Positions 16,159 through 25,026 are shown, counted from the first letter of the stretch. The stretch is 64,000 nt of DNA from Bradymonadales bacterium (GCA_016931535.1 JAFGEP010000135.1:1-64000), one strand, 5' to 3'. Translations and numbers: made by a program. Notes: generated by a model from the letters alone, not told the origin.

Positions 16159-19005
16159 TCAATCCTCCAGCTCGGCCAATACCGCGCGACACTTCTCCAA
16201 TAAACTGCGCATCCCCAGACGGGCGAAGATCTGCTCCGCCTGACCCAGGTTCCCGCGCGCCTTCTCGGCCATCCCTTGCTCGGCCAGAAACACCCCGTAG
16301 GCATGGTACGATCGGCCAAGCTCCGCATCGTTCCCCACCTCCTTGAGGATCTCGATCGACCGCGTAAAGGCCTGGTCCACTCGTTCGATCTCCTGGACCT
16401 CCCCCTCTTCGCCAAGCAGCTGGTGCGCTTGAACCTGGGCGATACAACGCAGGGCGATCCCTTCCATGACCAGGCTGTCCAGCGTCTGGGCCAGGTTCAT
16501 CGCCTCCTCGGCGTGCTCCAGCGCCTTGGTGACATGGCCCCTCTTCAGTTCCAGCACCGCCCTGTTGCGGGTCACGTCGAAACCGATACGCCGCTCGGCG
16601 AACCGCGCGCACAGCTGGATCGCCCGATCCAGGTAAACCTCGGCTTCATCCAGGCGATCCAGCATGCAGGTGACCTCGCCCATGTTGCTGAACAGGGCAC
16701 ACTGCAAGGAGCGATCACCGATCTCGAGCGCCACCTGCGCCGATTCCTGCCAGAGTCGCAGGGCGTCCTCCAGGTTGCCGCGCTCCGCCAGTACCACCCC
16801 CAGGTTGTTCAGGCTCTGGGCCACTCCCCGCTTGTCCCCGATCTCCTTGCGCAGGGTGAGCGACTCCCGCAGATGGATCAGCGCCTCCTTGACATTGCCC
16901 TGCAGCATGTAGACCGAACCCATGTGACTGTGGGACAGTGCCATGCTCCGCTTGTCTCCCAGCTCCCGCCGGCGGTTGAGCGCCTCCCGGAACATGGAAA
17001 GCGCCTCCGCATAGTGCCCCCGGATGGAATGCACCATGCCCACATCATCGATCGTGCTGGCGATCCCCACCTTGTCATTGGCCCGTCGAAACAGCTGGAG
17101 CGCCTGGTCGAAGTGTGCCATCGCCTGCTCCAGGTCTCCGAGGCTGCGATACGCGCCTCCTAGCTTGTCGTGGGCGACACCGCTCTTCTCCAGGCTGGCA
17201 GCACGCCAGGCGTAGTGAAGCATCTGGTAGAGCGGCTCCAGCGACCGCTCGTACTCCCCGATCAGCTCGTGGACACTGGCAATGCCGTGGAGTGCCTCCA
17301 TCTTGGCCAACAGGTGGGTGTCATCCAAAAGCTCGATCACCCGACTGAACTGATCGATCGCCTGTCGATTGTGATGGTTGCTCCGCGACCTCCTGCCGGC
17401 AGCGAGATAGGTATACGCCGCCCGCTCCAGGTGGCCGGCCATCTCGTGGTGATGGGCGATGGTCGCGTCCCGTTCGGTGATCCCCCGGGAGCGGTTCAAC
17501 TCGTACCACTGCGCAATCAGGCCATGGATCCTGGATGCCCGCTGAGGGGACAGACCTTCCAGGAGGAGCCGCCGAACCGCCGAGTGCTTGAAGGTGTACT
17601 CCAGCTCGTCGGGGTACCGCCGGTTGTCGCGCCGCTGGATGAAATCGAGGTCGACCAGCCGGCTCAACAGCTCCATGATGGTCTCCTCCAGCTGCTCCGT
17701 TTGCTTCCAGGGAAACTCGCGATCGACCTCGTCCGCCTCCAGGTTGGATCGGATCAAGAGCAGCGGCCCTTTCCAGAACAGGTCTCCCACCAAGGCCGCA
17801 TCTTCGAGAAGTTGGCGCTCCTGCTCGCTCAGACGGGCCAGATTGGCCTGGACCACCTCCACCAGACCGCTGGGGATCGGGATGTCGGCGATCCGTTCGG
17901 CCTGGATACGCCACTTGGGCCCCAGGATATCGATCGCACCCTCCGCAATCAGGATGCGCAGGATCTCCTCGGCGATGAGCGGATTGCCCAGCGAGTTGGT
18001 ACAGACCCGCTGAAAAACCACCTCCGGAATGGTCTCGACACGCCTCAGAACCTGGCGGACCAGCGATCGGATCTCTTCGTCGCCCAGAGCCTTTAGCTGG
18101 ATCTCCTCCAGCCCCGGAATCTGCTTGAGCGGATCGTTCAGCAACCGGGTGGACTCCTCCGTGGAGCTGAGCAGGTACATCACCGGGCAGTCCTTCAGCT
18201 CCCTGGCCACGAAGGCGATGAAATCCAGGGACTGTTCCTTGGCGTAATGCATGTCCTCCATGACCAAGACCAGCGGATTGGACTCCGCATCTGCGCGGAC
18301 CAGCTCCACCACGCTTCGCCAGGACGCGATGCGATGAGCGTCGGAGGCGTCATCCTCGCCGTAGGTGTCCTCGGGAAAGGGCAGGCCGATCAGCCGACCG
18401 ACTCGGTGGGCGATCTCCACCGCTGAGGGATCTTTCACCACCGCCCGGATCCCTTCCAGCAGGCGCTGCCTTGCTTCCTGCTCCGCCAGGGTGTGGGGGA
18501 TGTACATCCGGCTCCGGATCAACCGGTCGATGATGGCATAGGTCGCCTCCGACCCCTCGTACCAGGCGCTCGCGACCAGCAGGGCGTTGCCGAAGGCGGT
18601 GTTGATCAGGCGGCTGAACTCGTCGATCAGGCGGCTCTTGCCGATGCCGTCGGGCCCCACGACCAACATGGCGGCAAACTGCCGCTTGGCGATGACCTGC
18701 TCGAATCGGCTGGTCAGCTGCCTTAACTCCTCCTCCCTACCTGCCGTCGTGGTCTCGATCCCGTACACCCGCCAGCTGGCCCTGGACTCTTCCGACAGGC
18801 TGGTGCGGCGGACGATCTCGGGCACATTGCCCAACGGGGTCCCGCAGTTGAAGCAAAACTCGTTCTTGGCCTGGTTGTCGTATTGGCAGGCAGGACAGGT
18901 GCGCCGTCCGTAGACGCGGGTCACCTCGTTGGCCAGAGCGCCCTCTGCAGTCTCTTCTGGTTCCGCTGGGGCGAGTTCCTCTGTCGTGCGTTCCTTGTCG
19001 GTCAT
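16159..19005 (-). CDS. STAND-type ATPase regulator with zinc ribbon and TPR repeats
   Basis: This 948-residue protein is read from the ATG at 19005 (GGTGGAA upstream); a GTG at 19020 is an alternative without a ribosome site. Residues about 33-57 form a double CxxC zinc ribbon (CPACQYDNQAKNEFCFNCGTP). An AAA_16-type ATPase follows, with Walker A GPDGIGKS near 115 and Walker B VLVMEDMH near 245. The C-terminal third (about 560-940) is a run of tetratricopeptide repeats (ALSMFREALNRRRELGDKR, LIHLRESLTLRKEIGDKR, ALRLWQESAQVALEIGDRS). The layout is that of signal-transduction ATPases with numerous domains, which switch by nucleotide-dependent oligomerisation. No output domain is seen, so the partner is presumably separate. 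A strong promoter lies at 19071-19099. Confidence 0.85.
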   Translation of the reverse strand: MTDKERTTEELAPAEPEETAEGALANEVTRVYGRRTCPACQYDNQAKNEFCFNCGTPLGNVPEIVRRTSLSEESRASWRVYGIETTTAGREEELRQLTSRFEQVIAKRQFAAMLVVGPDGIGKSRLIDEFSRLINTAFGNALLVASAWYEGSEATYAIIDRLIRSRMYIPHTLAEQEARQRLLEGIRAVVKDPSAVEIAHRVGRLIGLPFPEDTYGEDDASDAHRIASWRSVVELVRADAESNPLVLVMEDMHYAKEQSLDFIAFVARELKDCPVMYLLSSTEESTRLLNDPLKQIPGLEEIQLKALGDEEIRSLVRQVLRRVETIPEVVFQRVCTNSLGNPLIAEEILRILIAEGAIDILGPKWRIQAERIADIPIPSGLVEVVQANLARLSEQERQLLEDAALVGDLFWKGPLLLIRSNLEADEVDREFPWKQTEQLEETIMELLSRLVDLDFIQRRDNRRYPDELEYTFKHSAVRRLLLEGLSPQRASRIHGLIAQWYELNRSRGITERDATIAHHHEMAGHLERAAYTYLAAGRRSRSNHHNRQAIDQFSRVIELLDDTHLLAKMEALHGIASVHELIGEYERSLEPLYQMLHYAWRAASLEKSGVAHDKLGGAYRSLGDLEQAMAHFDQALQLFRRANDKVGIASTIDDVGMVHSIRGHYAEALSMFREALNRRRELGDKRSMALSHSHMGSVYMLQGNVKEALIHLRESLTLRKEIGDKRGVAQSLNNLGVVLAERGNLEDALRLWQESAQVALEIGDRSLQCALFSNMGEVTCMLDRLDEAEVYLDRAIQLCARFAERRIGFDVTRNRAVLELKRGHVTKALEHAEEAMNLAQTLDSLVMEGIALRCIAQVQAHQLLGEEGEVQEIERVDQAFTRSIEILKEVGNDAELGRSYHAYGVFLAEQGMAEKARGNLGQAEQIFARLGMRSLLEKCRAVLAELED

Positions 19006-19070
19006 TTCCACCGCCGTCACCCGGGTCGCGGGAAAAAAAAGGGCAGCTGGAAGGCTTTGCTGTGGCGGGC

Positions 19071-19099
19071 GTTATAGTTCATGATCATCCCTTCGTCAA
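19071..19099 (-). promoter_or_regulatory. Strong sigma-70-type promoter for the STAND ATPase
   Basis: On the minus strand TTGACG (complement of 19094-19099) is followed after exactly 17 bp by TATAAC (complement of 19071-19076). It lies 66 bp upstream of the chosen start and is divergent from the next promoter. Confidence 0.7.
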
Positions 19100-19143
19100 C
19101 CGCCAAACCGGGCGGAGGGTGTGACGTAACTGGCTGGAATACG

Positions 19144-19171
19144 TTGACAATCATGGCGCAAAAGCTAGGAT
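19144..19171 (+). promoter_or_regulatory. Sigma-70-type promoter for the exported protein at 19233
   Basis: TTGACA (19144-19149) is followed after 16 bp by TAGGAT (19166-19171). Its leader contains a small hairpin, AGGATG-TCCTT-CATCCT (19198-19214), and then an AAGAGG ribosome site before the ATG at 19233. Confidence 0.65.
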
Positions 19172-19232
19172 CTACTCATCGTGCGGCACGGTTGACGAGG
19201 ATGTCCTTCATCCTGTTGCCTCAAGAGGTACC

Positions 19233-20252
19233 ATGTCTCTGAAACCCATTTTCTACGCCGTCCTGTTGGCACTCTGCTCCGTCCCACTCACCTCCTACGG
19301 CCAATCGGAGCCTCTCGACAGCGAAAGCGGCGACCTGTCGGTGGTCCTCCAGGGACTGGAATGGGGAAACTCCCACGAGCAGGTCATCGCTCACTTCGAG
19401 CAGCAGTCCCGCTCCGATTTCCGCGCCGAGATCGCGGGTGTTCGAGATCCCATGCGGGTCGATGAGATCCGACGCCAGCACGAAGAACGGGTGAACCGGA
19501 TCCGCGACAGCTACCAGGTGTTCGATCAACCGCGCACCGGCTACGAGGTCTCGGTCCTGGGGGGCGAGGTCCATGGGGGGGTGGGCGAATCGATGCTCAC
19601 CGCCCGGACCGACAACGCACAGCTCTACTACCTCTTCACCGATGACCAGCTGTTCAAGGTCGTGGTGGCCTACAACTCCGCCTACCTCGGCGGGCTCGAG
19701 TTCGAATCGTTCCTCGACCAGGTCGAACGGCGTTACGGCCCCCCCAACAGCACGGAAATGGGCGAGACCCCCCTGGGCATCCGCTACCTGGCCCGCGCAT
19801 TGTGGCAAGATGAGCTGGCTCGCCTCCGTATCGAGAACCGCTCCGACCTGTTCGGCACCTTCATCATGGTCTTCTCCCACATCACCCTGGAGGACCGGGT
19901 ACTCCAGAGAAGGGGAGGGCAGGACAACGCCCAACCAGAGGTTCCCGTTTCCGACCTGGTCCGGCAGCTCTCCAGACCCACCACCTCCACGGTAAACGAG
20001 GACGTGGTTGACGAGCTCATCGGGGGACCCACCGTAGTGGATCTCACCGTCCCCGAGTCCAGCACCAGCAGCGCTCCGCCTGTCCCCTCGACGGAGGCCG
20101 CCGCTGTCTCGTCCACTGCAGAAGAAGAGACCACCGAGCCGAGTGAGGAGGCCACCTCGTCGGAGGAGGAATCGTCCTCCCGCCGCCGCCACCGACGCCA
20201 GCAGACCGAAGCAGAAACCCAATCGGAGGAGGAGGGGATCACCATCTACTGA
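19233..20252 (+). CDS. Exported protein of unknown function with Ser/Glu-rich tail
   Basis: This 339-residue protein has an AAGAGG box 5 nt before the ATG and a signal peptide ending TSYGQ. Residues about 30-230 are a mixed alpha/beta region (LQGLEWGNSHEQVIAHFEQQ, YYLFTDDQLFKVVVAY, FLDQVERRYGPP). The LxGLEWGxSxEQV opening is a layout I associate with small periplasmic domains that sense or bind envelope components. The last 100 residues are disordered, rich in Ser, Thr, Glu and Pro, and end with an Arg cluster (SSRRRHRRQQ). No family is recognised. It converges on the lipoprotein at 20328. Confidence 0.7.
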   Translation: MSLKPIFYAVLLALCSVPLTSYGQSEPLDSESGDLSVVLQGLEWGNSHEQVIAHFEQQSRSDFRAEIAGVRDPMRVDEIRRQHEERVNRIRDSYQVFDQPRTGYEVSVLGGEVHGGVGESMLTARTDNAQLYYLFTDDQLFKVVVAYNSAYLGGLEFESFLDQVERRYGPPNSTEMGETPLGIRYLARALWQDELARLRIENRSDLFGTFIMVFSHITLEDRVLQRRGGQDNAQPEVPVSDLVRQLSRPTTSTVNEDVVDELIGGPTVVDLTVPESSTSSAPPVPSTEAAAVSSTAEEETTEPSEEATSSEEESSSRRRHRRQQTEAETQSEEEGITIY

Positions 20253-20295
20253 GATGGGAGCTGCTCCGTTCCGGTGTTTTTAGGCTTGTCAGGAG

Positions 20296-20320
20296 AAAAG
20301 CCCGCCGAAAAGACGGCGGG
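20296..20320 (-). terminator. Rho-independent terminator of the lipoprotein gene
   Basis: On the minus strand a 7-bp stem CCCGCCG/CGGCGGG with a TCTTTT loop (20301-20320) is followed by CTTTTCT. It begins 8 bp after the stop of the gene ending at 20328. Confidence 0.7.
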
Positions 20321-20327
20321 AAAGCGG

Positions 20328-21521
20328 TCACTCCCCCGCGAAGTAGCTGTCCGACAGCGAGGTGGGAGCACCGGTCACCGAGAACAACCCCCGGTTGCAT
20401 ACGGTCTGCGAGGCTCCCACCGCCTCGCCCGTCAGCGGCTGGCAATCCGCCGCCAACAGGTTCGTCAACCCGTACCAGCACACCCTTTCGATGGTGGTCC
20501 CCCCGGCCAGCTCCAGGAAACGCTGGTAGAACTGCCCCGGTGCGCTCGATCCGGTGCTGCTGATCGGCCACCCCAGCTGGAACCACACGATCGCCTTGGA
20601 ACCTTCAGGAAAGAGGAGACGCAGCCCCGCAAAATGCCAATCCGACACCTGGCTCGGCGTGTTGTCGAAGTCGGCGGGATCGGGAATCGCGGCCAGTGCC
20701 ACGAAATCGCTCTGCCCAACGACATTTCCATCGCCATCCTGGCGATTGACGAGCGGATCGAGTATCGCCTGGTATGCCCTGCGCACGGGTTCCACATCCG
20801 TCAACGACTCACCATCCCGGCGAAATGGCTCCACCTGGTGCTCCATGAAGTGGATCCAGTTGATGCCGGCTGCCACCCGGATCTCCGGATCGACCCCCTT
20901 GACGGCATCGGCCATGGTCCAGAAGAAGTCGATGAAGTTGCCCCAGTCTCCCGGGTTCTGATCGTAGTAGAGGTTCATCTCCATGCCGAGGATCAAGCCG
21001 GTGGGCGAGGAGCGGATGACCGCACGTTCCAGTCGGGCCTGGACCTCCACCCAGTAGTCGTCACGCCGGGTGAAGGTCATGCTCTCCTCCCGGTTTTCGG
21101 GCTCGTCTCGTACCCCTCCCGTCCAATCCACCAGCCATTGGCGATCCCGTCTCTGGAGGTCCACCACCAGGTAATGGTCGTCGAAGAGAGCGATCTCCTG
21201 GTCGAAGTTTTCGAAGAGATCCTCGATCCGTACATCCAGCTTGGCAGCATCGATCCGTCCCTCGGTGGCCTGCAGGTACTCGCTCCAGATCTGCTCGTAG
21301 AGGAACAGCGCACCGACCTGGCTGGCGTGAGTGTTGTACTTGGCGCGATTGCTCAGGTTGGACCGATACAGCTCCAGGGGTAGTCCCCGCTGATCGGCAC
21401 CGATGGTGACGGGACCGGGGTTGTCCGGAAAGGTGGAGGAGGGCCCGTTACCCTCTTCCCCCCCGCAACCGCTCAGTAGAATGACAATACAGCAAAAAAC
21501 AACCGAGAGAATCTTGTCCAT
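20328..21521 (-). CDS. Lipoprotein, possibly of a TIM-barrel glycoside-hydrolase type
   Basis: This protein has 397 residues from the ATG at 21521, chosen because it begins a clean lipoprotein signal (DKILSVVFCCIVILLSGC, lipobox LLSGC). The mature protein has the feel of a TIM-barrel carbohydrate-acting enzyme: ADQRGLPLELYRSNLSN, a central LILGMEMNLYYDQNPGDW stretch with paired acidic residues, IRVAAGINWIHFMEH, and AIVWFQLGWPIS near the C-terminus. This assignment is tentative. It should sit in the outer or inner membrane facing the periplasm. A terminator follows at 20296-20320. The gene runs parallel to the receiver gene ending at 21601, 79 bp upstream. Confidence 0.65.
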   Translation of the reverse strand: MDKILSVVFCCIVILLSGCGGEEGNGPSSTFPDNPGPVTIGADQRGLPLELYRSNLSNRAKYNTHASQVGALFLYEQIWSEYLQATEGRIDAAKLDVRIEDLFENFDQEIALFDDHYLVVDLQRRDRQWLVDWTGGVRDEPENREESMTFTRRDDYWVEVQARLERAVIRSSPTGLILGMEMNLYYDQNPGDWGNFIDFFWTMADAVKGVDPEIRVAAGINWIHFMEHQVEPFRRDGESLTDVEPVRRAYQAILDPLVNRQDGDGNVVGQSDFVALAAIPDPADFDNTPSQVSDWHFAGLRLLFPEGSKAIVWFQLGWPISSTGSSAPGQFYQRFLELAGGTTIERVCWYGLTNLLAADCQPLTGEAVGASQTVCNRGLFSVTGAPTSLSDSYFAGE

Positions 21522-21600
21522 CGTGATCACAACCCCGTTTGGTTGGCGGTACTCGCACACCCCTCCCCATGGCGGACATCACCAGGGAGCGGCCGTGGTC

Positions 21601-23739
21601 TCACCCCTTCTGTGTAGCGAGATTTCGGACGGTTTTCCAGACCCCTTCCACCGACAGGTCGGAGGTCGGACGGGAGTAATAGCCGGTCTGCAACAGAGCC
21701 AGGGCGGTATTGATCCACCGATCCCGAGGCGCTCCTTGCAGCGCCTGTTTCAGGTGCGTTCGGGCCACCTCCGGCTTGCCCTGCGAAATGGCCACCAGCC
21801 CCAGGATGAAAAGATGGATCGGGGTGCCCGCTTGTGGCAGGGTCGACTGGTCCAGGTGCCTCAACAGCTCCTCCGGCGCTTTCTGCAGGTCCTGCTGGAT
21901 GATGGGGCTGACCTGCCGTAGCCAGGTCTCACAAGCTTCATCCCCCAGCTCATCCAGTTCGGGCTTCTCTTGTGCGGAGATCTGCTTGGGCACACTCCGA
22001 CCGGCGAGATCGGCGTGTGAAATCGGTTCGAATCGTGGGGGGGCTTCTTCGGTCACATAGGAGTGTAGCAAAGACTCGAGTGCGGCATCGGGCTTGGCGC
22101 GCCCTTTGGGGCTGCTTTCCCGCGGTGCACCGAGACCCTCTGGCCCCTGACTTCCATTGGTGGTGTTGGAGAAGGGCAGGGCAGCGTCCAGCCTCAACGG
22201 CGGGATATCCTCGACCTCCTCGAGCGCCATGGCCTTGTAGTTGCGCTCGCTTTCCAGCAACGCGGACAGGTTCGGATTACCCGATCCGACGGTGACAGCA
22301 CCACAATGCTCCAGCTTGAACAACAGGAGATGGCAACGATCCGAATCGCCATGGTTCAGCTTGATCCAACTCGCCAAGGTTTCGCCATCTGCCAGGTTGG
22401 AAAGCGCCTGCTTTCCCGGAATGTCCTGCGTGATCTCCCATTCGATCTCCGCGTACCGGGGGTTCTTCCGGATGACCTCATGCTGCCGGTTCTCGTAGCG
22501 CTCGACGACCTTGATCAGCGGATAGACCTGATCGGCCAGCTGCGCCACCATGCGGATCAGAGGCAGAGCAATGGGTAGGCCGACGAACCGGGGCCGGATC
22601 CCCCGGGTCACCGAGTAGGTTCCCTCCACCATCCGGCCGGCGGCAATCGTCCTTTCCCGCGCCGTCGCTTCCAGCAGACTCGCGATGACATCATTGTCCA
22701 GACCAGCCCGCCCCAAGAGTCTCTGCGCCAGCCGCTCCCCCTTTTCTAACAGGTCGAGCCGAAGGCGCAGTGCGATGGAAGAGTCGATCCTCCCGTCTTT
22801 GAGCGCCAGATCCACCACGTCCGGTCCGATCCCCCAGGATCGTACCTCGCAGATGGACTGGTTGTGGCAGATCATCTCACACCAGTTTCCCCGCTCTGTC
22901 TCCAACCGGATAGCCCGACTCGCGTTGTCGCTCGCCGCCAACGCCAACAGGTCCAACAGGCGAACAGGGGTCAGCTTGCCCCGAATGGTCGGCAGTTGCT
23001 GAGCCGGCGCCTCCTTCTCCTCTATCCCCATCCAATCGACTACCGAAGCCAGTTTTTGAGGCCGGGTTGGTGCCTGGGCAAAATCCGAGCTCACCCGACC
23101 AGGAACCGGTTCCATCACCTGCCTCTGTGAGCCGCTCATCCCTCTTTGCGACGGGCTCACGCCCCTCTGTGAGCCGGACACGCCTCTCTGCGACGGGCTC
23201 ACGCCCCTCTGTGAGCCGGACACGCCTCTCTGCGACGGGCTCACGCCCCTCTGTGAGCCGCTCACCTCCCGCTGAGACCGGCTTTCTTCCTTTCGGACGG
23301 CGTTGCTCGATTCGGCCCCCTCCGCTACCACCACCACCGGATGCTTGCCCGAGCTCAGCACGCCACCTGTTGGCAACGCAATGTAGTGCGAGAGGTTCTG
23401 CAGGTTGAGCGGCTTGGGTAGTACACCGTTGGCCCCTGCCTCCACCGCCGCTTTCTTGACCACCTCCAGCGACCCCCTCACTCGTGTGTGGACCAGAAAG
23501 ATGATCCCCTCGGCTCCTGGCACACTCCGGACCTTCTTGATGAGCTCCAGTCCGGTCCCGTCTGGAAATTCGACCTCCGCCAAGATGACATCCGGGAATC
23601 TCCGAGCCAGCGCCTCCAGAGTACCCTCTATCCGATCGGCGATTTCGGCTCGAAATCCCACCGAGGTACACAGATCAGCGGTAATCCGGGCTCCTTCTGG
23701 GCTCGGATCAACTATCAGTATGGTCGATTCACGGTTCAA
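21601..23739 (-). CDS. Receiver-like/PATAN protein with a 14-residue tandem repeat
   Basis: This protein has 712 residues from a TTG at 23739 (AGGA about 8 nt upstream). Residues 5-120 are a CheY-type receiver fold (STILIVDPSPEGARI, PDVILAEVEFPDG, LPKPLNLQNL). The conserved Lys is kept, but the phospho-acceptor Asp position reads Glu (ILAEVEFP), and only one of the usual acidic pair is present (LIVDP). Residues about 150-215 are a repeated SQRGVSG/SQRGVSP linker. Residues about 245-400 resemble the PATAN/DUF4388 module common in myxobacterial regulators (GKLTPVRLLDLLALAA). The C-terminal part is helical. It is probably a cytoplasmic regulator that does not need phosphorylation. Confidence 0.75.
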   Translation of the reverse strand: MNRESTILIVDPSPEGARITADLCTSVGFRAEIADRIEGTLEALARRFPDVILAEVEFPDGTGLELIKKVRSVPGAEGIIFLVHTRVRGSLEVVKKAAVEAGANGVLPKPLNLQNLSHYIALPTGGVLSSGKHPVVVVAEGAESSNAVRKEESRSQREVSGSQRGVSPSQRGVSGSQRGVSPSQRGVSGSQRGVSPSQRGMSGSQRQVMEPVPGRVSSDFAQAPTRPQKLASVVDWMGIEEKEAPAQQLPTIRGKLTPVRLLDLLALAASDNASRAIRLETERGNWCEMICHNQSICEVRSWGIGPDVVDLALKDGRIDSSIALRLRLDLLEKGERLAQRLLGRAGLDNDVIASLLEATARERTIAAGRMVEGTYSVTRGIRPRFVGLPIALPLIRMVAQLADQVYPLIKVVERYENRQHEVIRKNPRYAEIEWEITQDIPGKQALSNLADGETLASWIKLNHGDSDRCHLLLFKLEHCGAVTVGSGNPNLSALLESERNYKAMALEEVEDIPPLRLDAALPFSNTTNGSQGPEGLGAPRESSPKGRAKPDAALESLLHSYVTEEAPPRFEPISHADLAGRSVPKQISAQEKPELDELGDEACETWLRQVSPIIQQDLQKAPEELLRHLDQSTLPQAGTPIHLFILGLVAISQGKPEVARTHLKQALQGAPRDRWINTALALLQTGYYSRPTSDLSVEGVWKTVRNLATQKG
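23120..23287. repeat. 42-bp tandem repeat inside the receiver/PATAN gene
   Basis: Three almost identical 42-bp units lie at 23141-23182, 23183-23224 and 23225-23266, with degenerate half-units on both sides. Each is itself two related 21-bp halves, encoding SQRGVSG and SQRGVSP on the minus strand. The near-identity at DNA level suggests recent expansion or contraction by slippage. The reading frame is kept because 21 is a multiple of three. Confidence 0.9.
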
Positions 23740-24024
23740 TACCGTTCCTACAGCCGCGACCTATCATCACGCGACCCGTATCTGTCTCGGGCTCCCTTCG
23801 AATTAAGCCCATCCTATCAGATTGGGTAGGTACTGGGGAGATTTTTCGGAAAGCTGAACCTCGATTCCGGCCGTTCGTTCGACCGGAACGCTCCTCCTGG
23901 GCCGCCGCCGCGTCCTACAGTAGACATAATATACCTTATCGGACGTAACGGATGCCCGATGGGAGTAGGCGCGCGGTCCCCTTCCAGCCAACTATTGGTA
24001 ATGCAATCTGAAAATGGATGAACG

Positions 24025-24801
24025 CTAGCTCGATCCGCCCTTCTTGCCGAACAGCCGCTGGAACAACCCCTTGGGTTTCCTGTCCTGGCGCATCTTGCTG
24101 AGGCGAAGCTCCCGGGCGGCGACCACGTTCTTGCGGTTGATGCTGTAGGCTGTCCGGAACAGATCAAGTGCTTGATCGAGCCGGCCTTCCACCTTGGCGA
24201 TCATGGCCAGATGCACACAAACCGTATCGTTGTTGGGATTCTCTTTTTGGAACTCGGTCAGGTGATCGATGATCATCTTGGCTGCGTTCCAATCCAGCGG
24301 GTTCCCGTCCGGAGAGCGTGGCAGCATCCAGTATCGGCAGTAGGTCGCGTACTCGGAGAACTCCGGCTCGGCGGGATTGAGCTGGTTGGCCTTCTCGAAC
24401 TTTTCCAGGGCGGCTGCATACTTGGCTTGGTCCAGGAGGACCTTGCCGGAGCGGAAGACACTCTCCGACTCCACGATGGTCTCCAGGTCGGTGGGCAATC
24501 CAGCCTCGCGCATGGCCAGGGTGGCGTCGTAGTCCTTGCGCTTCTCGGCGTTGGTCAGGACGGCATGGGCTCGGCTGATCATCCCTAGCAGATGGGTCAT
24601 CTTGGCGGTGACATCTTTGGGGAGGTTGAGGCCGGCGTAGCGATCGGTGTGGTATCGCTTGGCGAGCTCCCGGAAGTTTTTCCGAATGACCTCCTCCGAG
24701 GCATCCGGGCTGACCCCCAAGAGCTCATAGTAGTTGGCCGTCGCCAAGCGCTCGAAATCGGCTGACAGCTCTTTGATGAAAGTCTGAGGGGCCTCGGTCA
24801 T
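24025..24801 (-). CDS. J-domain/TPR-like protein with HTD in place of HPD
   Basis: This is a 258-residue protein. Residues about 23-95 are a DnaJ J domain (NYYELLGVSPDASEEVIRK, FRELAKRYHTDRYAG, RAHAVLTNAEKRKDYDAT). The loop that activates Hsp70 reads His51-Thr52-Asp53 rather than His-Pro-Asp. Residues about 110-230 contain TPR-like helices (KVLLDQAKYAAALEKFEKAN, VCVHLAMIAKVEGRLDQALD). The C-terminus is basic (RKPKGLFQRLFGKKGG). Without the Pro the domain may stimulate Hsp70 weakly or serve as a plain interaction module. The protein is cytoplasmic and its gene lies directly downstream of tRNA-Met. Confidence 0.85.
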   Translation of the reverse strand: MTEAPQTFIKELSADFERLATANYYELLGVSPDASEEVIRKNFRELAKRYHTDRYAGLNLPKDVTAKMTHLLGMISRAHAVLTNAEKRKDYDATLAMREAGLPTDLETIVESESVFRSGKVLLDQAKYAAALEKFEKANQLNPAEPEFSEYATYCRYWMLPRSPDGNPLDWNAAKMIIDHLTEFQKENPNNDTVCVHLAMIAKVEGRLDQALDLFRTAYSINRKNVVAARELRLSKMRQDRKPKGLFQRLFGKKGGSS

Positions 24802-24888
24802 GTTCCCGGTTTTTCACCAATGACGCGGACCAGAGATAGCGGAATCGCGGTAATCTGGATGAATTCGGTTCAATCGCCTCGGCGATAG

Positions 24889-24962
24889 TGGCTACGCAGG
24901 GATTCGAACCCCGGACCCAGCGGATATGAGCCGCTTGCTCTGACCTTCTGAGCTACGTAGCC
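24889..24962 (-). tRNA. tRNA-Met (anticodon CAT, elongator type)
   Basis: On the minus strand this folds as a complete cloverleaf: acceptor GGCTACG/CGTAGCC, D stem GCTC/GAGC, anticodon stem AGCGG/CCGCT with loop CTCATAT (anticodon CAT), variable loop GGGTC, T loop TTCGAAT and discriminator A. The body closely resembles the elongator tRNA-Met of E. coli as I remember it, and the acceptor pairs fully at 1-72, unlike an initiator. CCA is not encoded. A short hairpin ATCGC-CGAG-GCGAT lies directly 3' of it. Confidence 0.95.
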
Positions 24963-24997
24963 AGACACGCTCTTTGGAGCGGCCGGAACTTCGGCTT

Positions 24998-25026
24998 TAC
25001 CTACGCAATTGGCCTCCGATTGTCAA
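24998..25026 (-). promoter_or_regulatory. Candidate promoter of tRNA-Met
   Basis: On the minus strand a perfect TTGACA (complement of 25021-25026) is followed after 17 bp by TAGGTA (complement of 24998-25003), 35 bp upstream of the tRNA 5' end. The -10 is weak but the geometry is good. Confidence 0.5.

Noticed and set aside
23120..23287. A possible CRISPR array or minisatellite.
   Set aside because: The units are directly contiguous with no unique spacers, and translate in frame as SQRGVSG/SQRGVSP, so it is a coding tandem repeat.
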